Positions 18,623 through 27,988 of a stretch of 55,712 nt of DNA are shown here, in pieces. This DNA comes from Subsaximicrobium wynnwilliamsii (GTDB lineage Bacteria > Bacteroidota > Bacteroidia > Flavobacteriales > Flavobacteriaceae), in contig NZ_VORM01000028.1 in assembly GCF_007997225.1 (NCBI RefSeq), forward strand, positions 1-55,712, written 5' to 3'. Under the pieces are notes generated by a model. That model was not told where the DNA came from, ran no database searches, and saw only the letters and a program-made list of their open reading frames with translations. Numbering within the stretch: position 1 is the stretch's first letter; each line of letters opens with the position of its first letter. A program made the position numbers and the translations under genes.

Positions 18623-19189
18623 TTGATTAGAGCAGTATTTTATCACGGCTTTGAGATAATTTTGACAATTCAAAACATACAGCTCATGACATTTTTGGAC
18701 GCATTGTATTTAATTCTATCCGTTATAGGGATTTTTACCATCATCATCGTGATCACGAGAGTTTTCGGATTGAGAACATTTGCGAAAATGTCTAGTTTTG
18801 ACTTTGCCTCCACAATTGCCATAGGCTCTATTCTGGCTTCGATTATTTTAAACAAAGACTACTCCTTATTTAAAGGCACATTGGCCTTGGCAACAATTAT
18901 TGCGTTTCAAACACTTTTTTCATTTTTGGTTCGCAAGGTGCCCAGTTTCAAAAAGCTATTTACCAACAAACCACAAATCATCATGTGGCAAGGTAAGATT
19001 CTTCATGACAAACTTAAGGCCTGCAATGTTGGCGAGGATGACTTGATCGCGAAGTTACGCGAGGCCAATGTGCATGATTTCAAAGATGTTAAGGCGGTTA
19101 TTTTTGAGAGCACTGGCGATGTATCTGTGATTCATAATGCTGAAAACAGAAGCATTTCTCCAGACTTATTGAAAGATGTCGCCACTTAA
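18623..19189 (+). CDS. DUF421 membrane protein, YetF-like (copy B)
   Basis: A 188-residue paralogue of the protein at 13979-14539, sharing TRVFGLRTFAKMSSFDFA, AIGSILASIIL, the linker FTNKPQIIMWQGKIL and VKAVIFESTGDVSVIHN. Three N-terminal membrane helices precede the soluble domain. An alternative start at 18686 (MTFLDALYLI) would drop 21 residues. The stop overlaps the next gene's first possible start by 14 bp, so the two probably form an operon. Confidence 0.9.
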   Translation: MIRAVFYHGFEIILTIQNIQLMTFLDALYLILSVIGIFTIIIVITRVFGLRTFAKMSSFDFASTIAIGSILASIILNKDYSLFKGTLALATIIAFQTLFSFLVRKVPSFKKLFTNKPQIIMWQGKILHDKLKACNVGEDDLIAKLREANVHDFKDVKAVIFESTGDVSVIHNAENRSISPDLLKDVAT

Positions 19190-19199
19190 AATTAAACAC

Positions 19200-19766
19200 A
19201 TGGGATTTATAAAAAATAATAGAAATGCTATTTACGGTGGTATCGCAGCGACTTGTTTTACGGGTCTGGGCGTATTTCTTGTTGGTAATGTTTCGGGTTA
19301 TGAGGCAAAAAATCTACTCGAGGTAAGCTTATCTGGTTTAAATATGTTGTGCAATACAATTGTGTTGGCATCGGCTACGATTTTGGCGCTATTGCTTACT
19401 TTGTTGAGTGTGAGCATTGGCTCTACTAATTCTCTCAAAAAAAGACATTATTTTCAAGTGTTGCATATTGCGAAGTTTGATGTCATCCTTTTTATTTCAG
19501 CCTTGATCTTATTTCAATTTTTCAATATTCCAATCATGGAGTCCAATGAAGTGCCAACATCCTGGTATGTAAGCATCTATTGGATTACCCTTGGTGCCAG
19601 CTCATTAATTAGCGGTATGATGATCACCGTCATCCTCTTATTATACAACGCCGTTACCAATATCATTGCCATCGTAGGCCTTGGGAAAGAACACGAATTG
19701 ATATCCACCCAAGACACAAGCGAAAATAGTGCTGAAGAACAAGAGAAGATGAAAAAGGAAGCGTAG
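19200..19766 (+). CDS. Four-helix membrane protein downstream of DUF421
   Basis: Start chosen at 19200 (MGFIKNNRN), 10 bp after the DUF421 stop; an ATG at 19176 overlapping the previous gene is possible. The product is about 188 residues with hydrophobic helices near 10-30, 45-70, 90-110 and 125-155, and an acidic, Lys-rich cytoplasmic tail. No family name is recognised. Its position suggests co-expression with the DUF421 protein. Confidence 0.75.
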   Translation: MGFIKNNRNAIYGGIAATCFTGLGVFLVGNVSGYEAKNLLEVSLSGLNMLCNTIVLASATILALLLTLLSVSIGSTNSLKKRHYFQVLHIAKFDVILFISALILFQFFNIPIMESNEVPTSWYVSIYWITLGASSLISGMMITVILLLYNAVTNIIAIVGLGKEHELISTQDTSENSAEEQEKMKKEA

Positions 19767-19792
19767 CATTGATAAAACCGTCTATTAGGGTC

Positions 19793-20059
19793 TCAAATTC
19801 CGTGTTGTTTTTGAGTGATGATAATCCCTAACATCAACGAATTAAGAATAAAGGAGATCCCATTGGTTAAAATTATAGGCCAATCCATTTTAAATATACC
19901 GTAAACCGTCCAGAGGCCTACGCCTAAGCATAGGATGAAGAACATGTAAGGACTCACATCTTCCACTTTGCGTGTTTGCAGGGCTTTTATGATTTGCGGC
20001 AGCACCGCTAGTGTAGTAAATACTCCGGCCAATATACCAATTAAGTCTTCAGCAAGCAT
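19793..20059 (-). CDS. SemiSWEET / PQ-loop transporter
   Basis: An 88-residue three-helix protein with a PQ-loop motif: GILAGVFTTLAVLPQIIKAL in helix 1, then the conserved TRKVEDVSPYMFFI loop, and a third helix with ILTNGISFILNSLMLG. SemiSWEETs act as homodimers and move sugars passively across the inner membrane. Length is exactly that of the family. It converges with the preceding membrane gene. Confidence 0.92.
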   Translation of the reverse strand: MLAEDLIGILAGVFTTLAVLPQIIKALQTRKVEDVSPYMFFILCLGVGLWTVYGIFKMDWPIILTNGISFILNSLMLGIIITQKQHGI

Positions 20060-20211
20060 AGTATATGGTGTTTACAGTATGAAAGTAGTTCATTAAGAAA
20101 TGGGTTTAAAAAGCAAATCTCAATTTGGTGCAGTTGCCTATCCTCTCCAAAGGTGCTTCAAAATCTTAGAACCGTTTAGCCCGATAGCAATTAGATTTAA
20201 TCATATCGGCA

Positions 20212-21231
20212 TTATTTCGTTAAGCATATTTGCTGATAAACACTTGGGGTCAACTCAAATTTCTTTTTGAATATTTTGGAAAAATAGCTTTTACTGTCAA
20301 AACCAACCTGATGCACCACATCTGAAACATTCAAATTAGGATCTTGCAACAGCTGGAGTGCTTTATCCAACTTTGCTCCAGTCACAAATTCATTGACTGT
20401 AGACCCATGAATGTACTTAAAACCCAATTGCAATTTATTAGGGTTCAACCCTGTTTTTTTAGAGATGCTATTTATTGAGAGGTCCCCCGTGAGATTGTCT
20501 TTGATATACTGGGAAATGTCCTCAATACGCTTCAACTCATTTATTCTCAAAATGGAACTTTCAGAATCCTTTAAAAGATCATCCTCAAATTGCAACAATT
20601 GATTCACAAAAATTTGTAGAGCGACGCTTTCCAAATAATATTTGCGAATCAACATTTTGTCGCTATACTTAGACATATTGTCCAGAAGGTTTTTGAAATC
20701 CAATCCAAAAAAGCCTTTATGATAAAACTCTTTTTTAGCCGTGGTGTCTTGATACAATTCCTGAAGCTCAGCAGCTAGGTCCTCAACTTCACATTCAGTA
20801 TGAACTAAAAATGTCTTTCGGTCAATCTCAAGGCTAACCACTTCAATATTGGTGTCTTTTTTAAAAAAAAGGATGTGACCACTTTTGCTTTTGCTGGCAA
20901 TAATGGCGCATTGGTACTGTTCAATAAGATGCATTTCATCTTCATTCGCAAAGCTATGTTCTATTGTGCCTTGAACAGAATAGATATATTTGACGGGATG
21001 TACATCATCTACCGTGAAATCGATTCTCACATCATTGTGAAATCTACAGCTGTAAATGATTACGCCCAATCCGTTGTCAAAATTGAGACCTCGTATTTGG
21101 CCTTCGCCGAAACCTGAGGGAATATTGAAGATGTATTCACCACATTTTTCTTGAGCTTCGGTCTCAAAATAGACCGCTAAGCTTTCTATTACTTCTTTTA
21201 AGGGTAAGGAATTTACCTTGCAGATTTTCAT
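20212..21231 (-). CDS. AraC family transcriptional regulator (copy B)
   Basis: A 339-residue regulator. The N-terminal about 220 residues are a sensor region; the C-terminus has two helix-turn-helix units, LSINSISKKTGLNPNKLQLG and NVSDVVHQVGFDSKSYFSKI, then FKKKFELTPSVYQQ. It is related to the regulator at 11217-12161 but has a longer sensor part. It is monocistronic. Ligand and targets are unknown. Confidence 0.93.
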   Translation of the reverse strand: MKICKVNSLPLKEVIESLAVYFETEAQEKCGEYIFNIPSGFGEGQIRGLNFDNGLGVIIYSCRFHNDVRIDFTVDDVHPVKYIYSVQGTIEHSFANEDEMHLIEQYQCAIIASKSKSGHILFFKKDTNIEVVSLEIDRKTFLVHTECEVEDLAAELQELYQDTTAKKEFYHKGFFGLDFKNLLDNMSKYSDKMLIRKYYLESVALQIFVNQLLQFEDDLLKDSESSILRINELKRIEDISQYIKDNLTGDLSINSISKKTGLNPNKLQLGFKYIHGSTVNEFVTGAKLDKALQLLQDPNLNVSDVVHQVGFDSKSYFSKIFKKKFELTPSVYQQICLTK

Positions 21232-21551
21232 AAGCTTTTTATAAGTTTAGATCAACTCGTATTGAAAAGCCCAAAATTACATGATTTTTTTGTATGGCAG
21301 ATTTGTTTGGATATCTTCTTAATGCGAATTTCTGTAACCAATCATAGCTAATGGATATCATTTAAAACATGGCTGCACAAGCTTTTCCCTAAACCTAAAG
21401 TGTGGCTCAATCTTAAGAATTAAATGGAAAAACATGAGGCCTCAAAATAAGGCAATCCGTAATGTGTCAAACTATAATCCATAACCTTAGTGAATAAAAA
21501 AAAGGAACCTACCACACTGGTACATTCCTTTTTTAAACGCTAAGAACGGGT
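21232..21551. other. Intergenic region containing a terminator
   Basis: About 320 bp between two minus-strand genes. It contains the hairpin at 21494-21534 and presumably the AraC promoter. No gene was found. Confidence 0.5.
21494..21534. terminator. Strong bidirectional hairpin terminator
   Basis: An A-run plus GGAA pairs with TTCC plus a T-run, enclosing a second stem TACCA/TGGTA with loop CAC. The symmetry lets it work on either strand; it sits just after the PRC-barrel gene stop. Confidence 0.85.
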
Positions 21552-22304
21552 TCAAGAATTATAGTTTCGCTTTCTAAAACGATCATCATCAAACTCCCGG
21601 CGCTCGTAAAACCCGTCGTCATCCCAATCGCTGTGATGCTCGCTTTTATTTACTCTCATTTCCTCATCGGTCATCATGACCACATCATCCACATCATCTG
21701 AAAAATGCCGTTGCGGAATAACCTTATCTTCTTTTGAAAGGTTCTCATGGTATTTCTTTATTTCGTCCCTAACAATTTTTCTTAATCTGTCTTCGGTCAT
21801 GTCACCAAGCAATTCATTTTTTGAGCTGCCTTCCTGTTGATCCTCTATCCTATCGTTCTTTCTCACGTAAGACTCCAGGACCTGAGTTTCGTAATTTCGA
21901 TCCACATTCTCGCCTTGGCGATGACGTTTGGTTTCCGCAAAGGTTTTGTGATCAATACTGCTGGTATGGACAAATTTTGAATCTGAATCCAAATCCACCA
22001 AACCAATTGGGATTATGATGTGGTTTTCGCCCTCCTTGTTCAAAAATTCACGCACACTGCCTTTGCTTGAACGCATGTAGGGATCGTGCTTGGCGTCAAT
22101 AATGGATTGATCTACTTCGACATCCAAATACACTACGCGTTCAGCCTCTTTACTAACCAAGAGCTGGTCCACTTTACCAATGATTCGATTGTCATTATCC
22201 TTTACGTCCCAGCCTCTCACATCTGGGAAGCCATCCGAAATTTTATAATCGGAAAGCTCATTCATGTTATAGAGATGTTTTTCTTCTTTTGTCATGGTAT
22301 TCAA
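21552..22304 (-). CDS. PRC-barrel domain protein
   Basis: A 250-residue soluble protein. Residues about 15-110 form a PRC-barrel: SDGFPDVRGWDVKDNDNRII, GKVDQLLVSKE, RVVYLDVEVD, IIIPIGLVDLD. The rest is acidic and low complexity, ending in a D/R-rich tail. PRC-barrels bind partners or small ligands, for instance in RimM and photosystem H subunits; stand-alone copies are common among stress genes in Flavobacteriaceae. The gene begins 1 bp after the upstream membrane-anchored gene ends, so the two are co-translated. Confidence 0.9.
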   Translation of the reverse strand: MNTMTKEEKHLYNMNELSDYKISDGFPDVRGWDVKDNDNRIIGKVDQLLVSKEAERVVYLDVEVDQSIIDAKHDPYMRSSKGSVREFLNKEGENHIIIPIGLVDLDSDSKFVHTSSIDHKTFAETKRHRQGENVDRNYETQVLESYVRKNDRIEDQQEGSSKNELLGDMTEDRLRKIVRDEIKKYHENLSKEDKVIPQRHFSDDVDDVVMMTDEEMRVNKSEHHSDWDDDGFYERREFDDDRFRKRNYNS

Positions 22305-22305
22305 T

Positions 22306-22962
22306 TTATGGGTTCATATTATTCAATATCGCTCTCGCCTTTTCCAAAAAGGATTGCAACTGTTTAGGCTGTTTGGACCATGCATTGTTTGTATCCAATT
22401 TGGAGGCGTGTTGTTTCAATGTTGAAATTTCCGTTTTTAGAGACGGATATGCTTTCGTTTGAATGGCCTCCAACACTTCCGTCACATCTTCGCTAATGGA
22501 TTTGAAATTCTTTAAAATTCCTTTTTCAACTGAATTAGTGGCTACGGAAGAATCATTAGTTTGGTTCCCATACCTTTCAAGACGCTCGAGTGCCTCTGAA
22601 CTTTGTAAATCATGGGTCTTTGCTTTTCTTGCCACAGCCTGAGATAAGTTCACAAATGCGGTGTTGGAGTAAGTGGAGTCGCTTGCACTGCGAGGACTGT
22701 TTGCGATGGATCTATCATAAGCCGAGACCTCAGCAGTAGCGGTACTATCAAGATCATAATCCGCATGAGTTGCGCCATTGCCCATGGAGGTGCCAGCGCT
22801 ATCGCCGTATTGTGCCGTTTTGGGGTCATCGTTATAATCATCGGTCATTTCGTCGCTAATTTCATCTTTAAAAGCGAAAAATGCGATCAGTGCCAAGATA
22901 AAGAGGACTAATACTACCCACGGCCATGTAGGTTTCTTCTTTTCAATTTTTATTTCCGCCAT
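22306..22962 (-). CDS. Single-pass membrane-anchored protein of unknown function
   Basis: A 218-residue protein with a basic N-terminus (MAEIKIEKKKPTWP), one membrane helix at about 13-30, an acidic Asp-rich linker (about 30-110), and a helical C-terminal domain. The C-terminal part (NLSQAVARKAKTHDLQSSEA ... LKQHASKLDTNN) looks like a small helical bundle. It is co-transcribed with the PRC-barrel gene, which suggests they work together at the envelope. Confidence 0.75.
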   Translation of the reverse strand: MAEIKIEKKKPTWPWVVLVLFILALIAFFAFKDEISDEMTDDYNDDPKTAQYGDSAGTSMGNGATHADYDLDSTATAEVSAYDRSIANSPRSASDSTYSNTAFVNLSQAVARKAKTHDLQSSEALERLERYGNQTNDSSVATNSVEKGILKNFKSISEDVTEVLEAIQTKAYPSLKTEISTLKQHASKLDTNNAWSKQPKQLQSFLEKARAILNNMNP

Positions 22963-23223
22963 AATTTCATTTATTTTTATGTGGTTATTTTAAGCGACAC
23001 TGAAGCTCTAAAAATAATGCTTAGACTTCATTCACAGGTGCTTTATACATACTATTTGTGTGTTTGAAAGCACCAATTGAGGAAGACCTCAAAAGCTAAG
23101 ATTCATATATTACTTTCCTTTTAATTCTATAGTCCAGCCATTTCCTCCTTTTTGACTTGAATTTCTGGTATTGGCAGTAAGAGCTGATTTTTCCTTGCCC
23201 ATCCCCTGACCTAGCAAAAATTA

Positions 23224-24108
23224 TCAGGCCGTATCCATGGAGGCCAATTTTAAAGCCCTATGCAGGATGTGAGCTTTGACCGTTGTGGTTTCTCCTATAA
23301 ATTCGCCATCCACCTGTAAGGCCATGGCTTTTGAACAATTGATCTGTACTGTGGTTACGCTATAAGTTTCAGCATGTTCCGATTCGATTTTGGGGTTACT
23401 GCTGAAGGTTTTGAAAATTTGATAAAGATTGAATGCTTTGAATAGGACCACTTCAAATTTTCCGTCGTTCAATATGGCATTCGCATTGATAGTGGCACCT
23501 GTCCCGTAATCAGCTGCATTGGCAATTGCCAATAAAACGCCTTGATGGTTTTCACTTTTTCCATTTATGACGATTTCGAAATTATAAGGATAATCTGATT
23601 TCAATAGGGTGGGAATCGACCCAAGAGCATATCCAAGTTTTCCTCGAATTTTAGAATTGCTGTAATTTCGAATCAATTCAGCATTTAAACCCAAACCTGC
23701 AATGTGCATGCACAGTACGCCGTTAACCATTAGTACGTCCATTTTTGTGGTGTTGATCGCAATGGCCTTGTGAATTTGCTGCTCCAAATCATTTGGAATG
23801 TCTAAATTTCTAGCCAGGCCATTTGCAGAGCCGCAGGCCAAAATACCTAGACTGACCTCAGTATTCACAATTACCGATGCCACCAAGTTTATGGTACCAT
23901 CGCCACCAGCTGCTATCACTCTAGAAAACTGAGAATGCTCCACCTTTTTGCTTAGTTGTTCCTTGTCGTTATTCCCTGTGGTTTCGAAAGTCTCGAAGCT
24001 TAGTTTTTGTTTTGAAGTAATCTCGCTCATTTTAGAGCGCACCAAATCAACATCCATACTCCCAGCCTTCGGATTCACAACTAGTAAAATATTTGATTTT
24101 GCTGACAT
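23224..24108 (-). CDS. Diacylglycerol kinase-like lipid kinase (YegS/DagK family)
   Basis: A 294-residue lipid kinase. N-terminal ILLVVNPKAGS and the nucleotide-binding GGDGTINLVASVI are the DAGK catalytic domain signatures; a beta-rich C-terminal domain follows. It phosphorylates diacylglycerol or related lipids with ATP. It is divergent from an App1 phosphatidate phosphatase gene, whose product would catalyse the reverse step; the gap of 67 bp must hold both promoters. Confidence 0.93.
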   Translation of the reverse strand: MSAKSNILLVVNPKAGSMDVDLVRSKMSEITSKQKLSFETFETTGNNDKEQLSKKVEHSQFSRVIAAGGDGTINLVASVIVNTEVSLGILACGSANGLARNLDIPNDLEQQIHKAIAINTTKMDVLMVNGVLCMHIAGLGLNAELIRNYSNSKIRGKLGYALGSIPTLLKSDYPYNFEIVINGKSENHQGVLLAIANAADYGTGATINANAILNDGKFEVVLFKAFNLYQIFKTFSSNPKIESEHAETYSVTTVQINCSKAMALQVDGEFIGETTTVKAHILHRALKLASMDTA

Positions 24109-24175
24109 TTCAACTTTAGTTTGTTAATAAAATTAGTTAATTTTAAAAGAATCTTGTGATAATCAAAATGTAAAT

Positions 24176-25144
24176 ATGAAGATAGACATTAGCGTGTATC
24201 GCGGTTATGTAAACGAAAAAGAACTAGTGCTTTCAGGTCATGTGTTTAAGTCTTGGGCGCCAAGTCAATACAGCATTCAAAAGCGAGCCTTTAAACATGC
24301 CTTTGCAATCTTCAAAATGTTTAGCATCAAACCGCTTAAGAACATACCGGTAAGCTTGGAGTTTCAAGGAATTAAAACAACAACAAAATCCTTGGATGAT
24401 GGGTATTTTAGTTTTCGAATCCCGTTTACCCAAAAGTTGGAAAGTGGCTGGCATAACTGTTCTGTGATTTGTAAAGCCAATACGTACAACATTGTGACCA
24501 CTGGTGAAATATTGAAGCCTTTTGATGGTATGTATGGTATAATTTCAGACATTGATGATACATTTTTGATATCGCACAGCTCCAATTTTTTTAAAAAATT
24601 ATATGTCATGCTCATGCAGAATATCGACAAACGTCAAGTGTTTGAAGATGTTTCCGAACATTACCAAGCTTTGAGCCTCGCCGGTCAAGATGGGCATCAA
24701 TTGTCGAATTCCTTTTTTTATGTATCGAGCAGCGAGTGGAATCTTTATCCCTTTATAATCGCCATTGCGAACAAGTACCAGTTACCAAAAGCCGTAATCA
24801 AATTAAAAAAAATAAAAACAGGCATTGGCGATTTTCTGTTTACCGGCAGAGGAAATCATGACCATAAATTCAATAAAATCAAGGACATCATTAGCTTTTA
24901 CCCATTGTCACAATACATTCTACTAGGCGATGATTCTCAGAAAGATCCTTATTTGTATGAGCAGATTTGCAAGCTGTTTCCAGAAAACATAAAAGCGGTT
25001 TATATAAGGCAGACCGGGAAGCATCAAAAGGAGGCCGTTACAGGGATACTCCAAAACATATCTAGCTTAAAGCCTGAAACCCTTTATTTTACTGAAAGTA
25101 AAAGCGCCATTGCTCATTCTAAACGTATTGGTATTATCGATTGA
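24176..25144 (+). CDS. App1-like phosphatidate phosphatase (DUF2183)
   Basis: A 322-residue haloacid dehalogenase-type phosphatase. The catalytic motif SDIDDTF (DxDxT) is near residue 123, with FYVSSSEWNLYPF (Ser motif), K in LKKIKTG, and ILLGDDSQKDPYLYEQI as the acidic motif. App1-family enzymes dephosphorylate phosphatidic acid to diacylglycerol. It is divergent from the DAG kinase gene at 23224-24108. All four HAD motifs appear intact. Confidence 0.92.
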   Translation: MKIDISVYRGYVNEKELVLSGHVFKSWAPSQYSIQKRAFKHAFAIFKMFSIKPLKNIPVSLEFQGIKTTTKSLDDGYFSFRIPFTQKLESGWHNCSVICKANTYNIVTTGEILKPFDGMYGIISDIDDTFLISHSSNFFKKLYVMLMQNIDKRQVFEDVSEHYQALSLAGQDGHQLSNSFFYVSSSEWNLYPFIIAIANKYQLPKAVIKLKKIKTGIGDFLFTGRGNHDHKFNKIKDIISFYPLSQYILLGDDSQKDPYLYEQICKLFPENIKAVYIRQTGKHQKEAVTGILQNISSLKPETLYFTESKSAIAHSKRIGIID

Positions 25145-25264
25145 GTTGCGTTTATGTATCGGAAAAGCAAAATTAACATGCTTCATTATAAGTATAATTC
25201 TTAGATGGACTGACTATTACGAAAGATATACGCTAAAACCTAAAAAGTAGGATTGCTGAAACAT

Positions 25265-25453
25265 TTAGGATTTGGCATCTGTATCTGATTTGCCAGGCTT
25301 TTTAGGAATGTCTTGGGACAGATCTCTTTTTTCCGAGCCCTTACCGCGAGTACCGAAAGCATTTTCATGTTTAGATTTTAAAGGTCCTTTTTCAAGATCA
25401 GTATCCTTGCCGGGATCAAAGTCTTTATTTTTAATTTTTTTTTCGTCAGCCAT
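25265..25453 (-). CDS. Small hydrophilic, Lys/Asp-rich protein
   Basis: A 62-residue protein with no hydrophobic segment, rich in Lys, Asp and Gly (KIKNKDFDPGKDTDLEKGPL) and probably disordered. Its composition is like small stress-induced hydrophilic proteins. It is preceded by a normal-looking start and isolated. The overlapping opposite-strand frame is hydrophobic and looks spurious. Function is unknown. Confidence 0.6.
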   Translation of the reverse strand: MADEKKIKNKDFDPGKDTDLEKGPLKSKHENAFGTRGKGSEKRDLSQDIPKKPGKSDTDAKS

Positions 25454-25878
25454 GATTTCTTGATTTTAGTGGTTTACTGTTAGTGAACAGTTTGTGTTGT
25501 AAAATTGCAATTGGTGTTAAAAAGACCTCATCAAATCCATAAGATTTTCTGAAGTCTCTTTCAACCAACACTCAAATTTTATTTAGATTTTGAAGGCGCA
25601 CTAGTGGACTTTAAAAATGAGCTTTTAGACTTATTCGCTGTCATTAGTAAACTGCCTTCTTCATATTGTTATCTCTTGCCTTGTTTGAGATTTTATTCTT
25701 TTTTGAACCTATTGATTATAAAGTTAGTGGATTGGATCACATCCAATTGGATCTAAAAATTTGTTTTTTGACTTTAAAAACAATCTCTGTTTCACGGCCT
25801 AATCCCAGTACGCACCTACTGCAAAACCTACTTGATTCGCTTAAAGTTCATTCTATTGTTCTACTAAACACTATTCCC
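25454..25878. other. Gene-free stretch
   Basis: About 425 bp without a convincing gene. A 93-codon frame on the plus strand (25666-25947) has no recognisable family and overlaps the next gene's end. Confidence 0.45.
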
Positions 25879-26346
25879 TCAATTTGGGTTTTTCTCAGAC
25901 CATTCCCTATAGATCGAATACTGCGCCTCATTCAATACCGCGTTTAAAGTGGCGTTGTGTTGATCAACTTTCGTTTTGCCGTCCATTTTCCGTTCTGGAT
26001 TGTCTTTTTCCCAACCATCCATAATGGCGCTATAGTCGGCTTCATAACGTCTTCTTTGAGCCTTTGTCATTCCCAAGTCCTTATACATTCTTTGGGTTCT
26101 TGAATTAGAATAATCTGAAGTTCGTGCACTGGCATTACTACCGTAGTTATCGGTCGGATCTGAAGACCTATTGGAGTGATTGATATCCCTTAGATTCTGA
26201 TGATTGGTTTCTACCGAATATCCTGCATCAGACGCATCTGAGGAATCTTTTAATTTTGAATACGATCTACTCATCCATTTTCTTGTTAAATACGCTATGC
26301 CGGCACTAACAGCAACAAAGGCTAAGACTTTACTGAATTTATTCAT
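25879..26346 (-). CDS. Membrane-anchored small protein of unknown function
   Basis: Start at 26346 chosen because MNKFSKVLAFVAVSAGIAYL is a clean N-terminal membrane helix; the longer frame to 26475 would bury it. The 155-residue product has an Asn/Ser/Asp-rich linker (about 30-85) and a C-terminal helical domain with RTQRMYKDLGMTKAQRRRYE and TLNAVLNEAQYSIYREW. The family is unnamed, typical of Bacteroidota stress-gene neighbourhoods. Confidence 0.7.
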   Translation of the reverse strand: MNKFSKVLAFVAVSAGIAYLTRKWMSRSYSKLKDSSDASDAGYSVETNHQNLRDINHSNRSSDPTDNYGSNASARTSDYSNSRTQRMYKDLGMTKAQRRRYEADYSAIMDGWEKDNPERKMDGKTKVDQHNATLNAVLNEAQYSIYREWSEKNPN

Positions 26347-26652
26347 GATGTTAAATGTTTTGGTTTTTATATTGCTCAAAATATAAGAATCGAAACCTTT
26401 CAAATTGCTCTTAAACCATTTAAATATTAGCTCAAAACATTTAGCAGCCGAAATTTGAAGACTACTCAAATCCATATTTCAGAAAGTGCCTTCAACCCAA
26501 ACGCATCACGCTCTACTTTTGAACGACGTGAACTGGAGTCTAGATCATGGGATTAAAAAAAGCAGGTCATAATTATTCCCTATGTGTACTAATTGTTGGA
26601 TGTATCGAATGTCAATAATCACTCATGACGCTCTGTTATTATTCAATTAATG

Positions 26653-26800
26653 ACCAAAAAAGCTTTTCTTCCGCAACTATAGCCTCGAATATTTTGGTTC
26701 CGTTTATGGCGAAGGCAAACAAAAACCGGGATTGCCTGAAGAAATTTTAATGCTTAGGATTAACGCCGATACACAAATTAATGAACTACCCCAAATTTAG
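26653..26800 (+). pseudogene. Possible transposase N-terminal relic
   Basis: A frame entered without a start reads FFRNYSLEYFGSVYGEGKQK then PGLP and stops after about 48 codons. The FG-x-Y-x-E-GK-x-x-PGLP string resembles the N-terminal region of IS5-type transposases (FGxLYSEGKGRPGLPTRL). The rest does not match, so this is only a suggestion of an old insertion. Confidence 0.3.
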
Positions 26801-26950
26801 ATGATCACTGAGGTGCCTGCTAATGAAAAACTCACACATCAAAAATAGGCTTTGAGCTAAAAAGGACTTGTATTGAGGTAATATCTAGCCCATTTAAGCG
26901 CTAGATTAAGAATGGGTAATATACCAACAAACCAAAAAATTAAACAACAT

Positions 26951-27772
26951 ATGAAAAATTAAACAATTTTAATTACAGGTGCAGGATCAGGACTGGGCAA
27001 AGGAGCAGCTTTAGGCTTGGCTAAGGCGGGGCATACCGTGATCGCTGGAGTTCACAAGTGGGAACAGAAGTCAAGGTTTTTAGAGGAATTAAAGGACTAC
27101 GAGTATAGCGACAATATTGAAATCATTAAATTGGACATCCTGGATGTCATGGATTGCATCAACGCCTGGGAGTATGACATCGATATCTTAGTGTCTAATG
27201 CAGGAATAGGGCAATCGGGACCTGTGTCTGAAATGCCTGTAGGACTAATTCGTGAAGTGATGGAGACCAATGTGTTTTCAGCTTTGGAGTTTGCCCAACC
27301 TTTTATAAAGCAAATGGTAGATCGCAAGGCTGGTAAAGTCGTGTTTGTGTCTTCATTGGCTGGTCTTACGACTTCGCCTTACTTAGGTGCTTACAACGCC
27401 TCCAAATACGCCCTTGAGGCGATTGTTCAATCTTTAAGGGATGAATTGGTACCGCATAACGTGAGTGTAGCCACCATTAATCCTGGTCCTTATAAAACTG
27501 GATTTAACGATAGAATGTATGAGAGTTTTAGTCAGTGGCACAATGATGATCAATATTTCACAAAAAGGAAAGAGATCATTAAGGCTTCCAAAGGGCTATT
27601 GGACAATCAATTTGATCCTAAGGAAATGATTGATGTGATGGTTGACCTAATCCCGAAAGACACTCATGACTTTAGAAACATCTCGCCTAAAGCCTTAGTA
27701 GATAAGTGTAAAACATACGAATCAACTCAATACGAGCTGAAATGCAATGATAAAGATCCTTCAAAAAAATAA
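26951..27772 (+). CDS. SDR family oxidoreductase with in-frame TAA at codon 4
   Basis: The gene begins ATG AAA AAT TAA at 26951 and then continues in the same frame as ACA ATT TTA ATT ACA GGT, encoding TILITGAGSGLGKGAALGLA, the SDR Rossmann motif. The rest is an intact classical SDR: LVSNAGIG, catalytic Ser in VSSLAG, Y-x-x-x-K as YNASKYALEAI, and INPGPYKTGF. The first in-frame ATG or GTG after the stop would skip or damage the Rossmann motif. Either an AAA codon became TAA, or translation starts at a non-standard ATT after it. The true product would be about 273 residues. Confidence 0.85.
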
Positions 27773-27811
27773 CTCTTATACCCGATGTTATTTTTGAGAT
27801 TGATTAGTTAC

Positions 27812-27845
27812 AAACCTCATTTTTACAATTGTAAAAATGAGGTTT
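27812..27845 (+). terminator. Near-perfect hairpin after the SDR gene
   Basis: AAACCTCATTTTTAC pairs perfectly with GTAAAAATGAGGTTT around a four-base AATT loop, followed by T-rich DNA. It lies 40 bp after the SDR stop. Confidence 0.85.
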
Positions 27846-27988
27846 TGTAGTTATATGAAAGCAATACAAATCAAACCAATCGCCAATAATGCCTTACGCT
27901 TTACTTCATGGGATTAGGTCCTGTGGGTGGAAGTATGAGTGGCAAAACCCGTTTCTAGGGTATTTACTGAATGCTGTGCTGCCAATAA

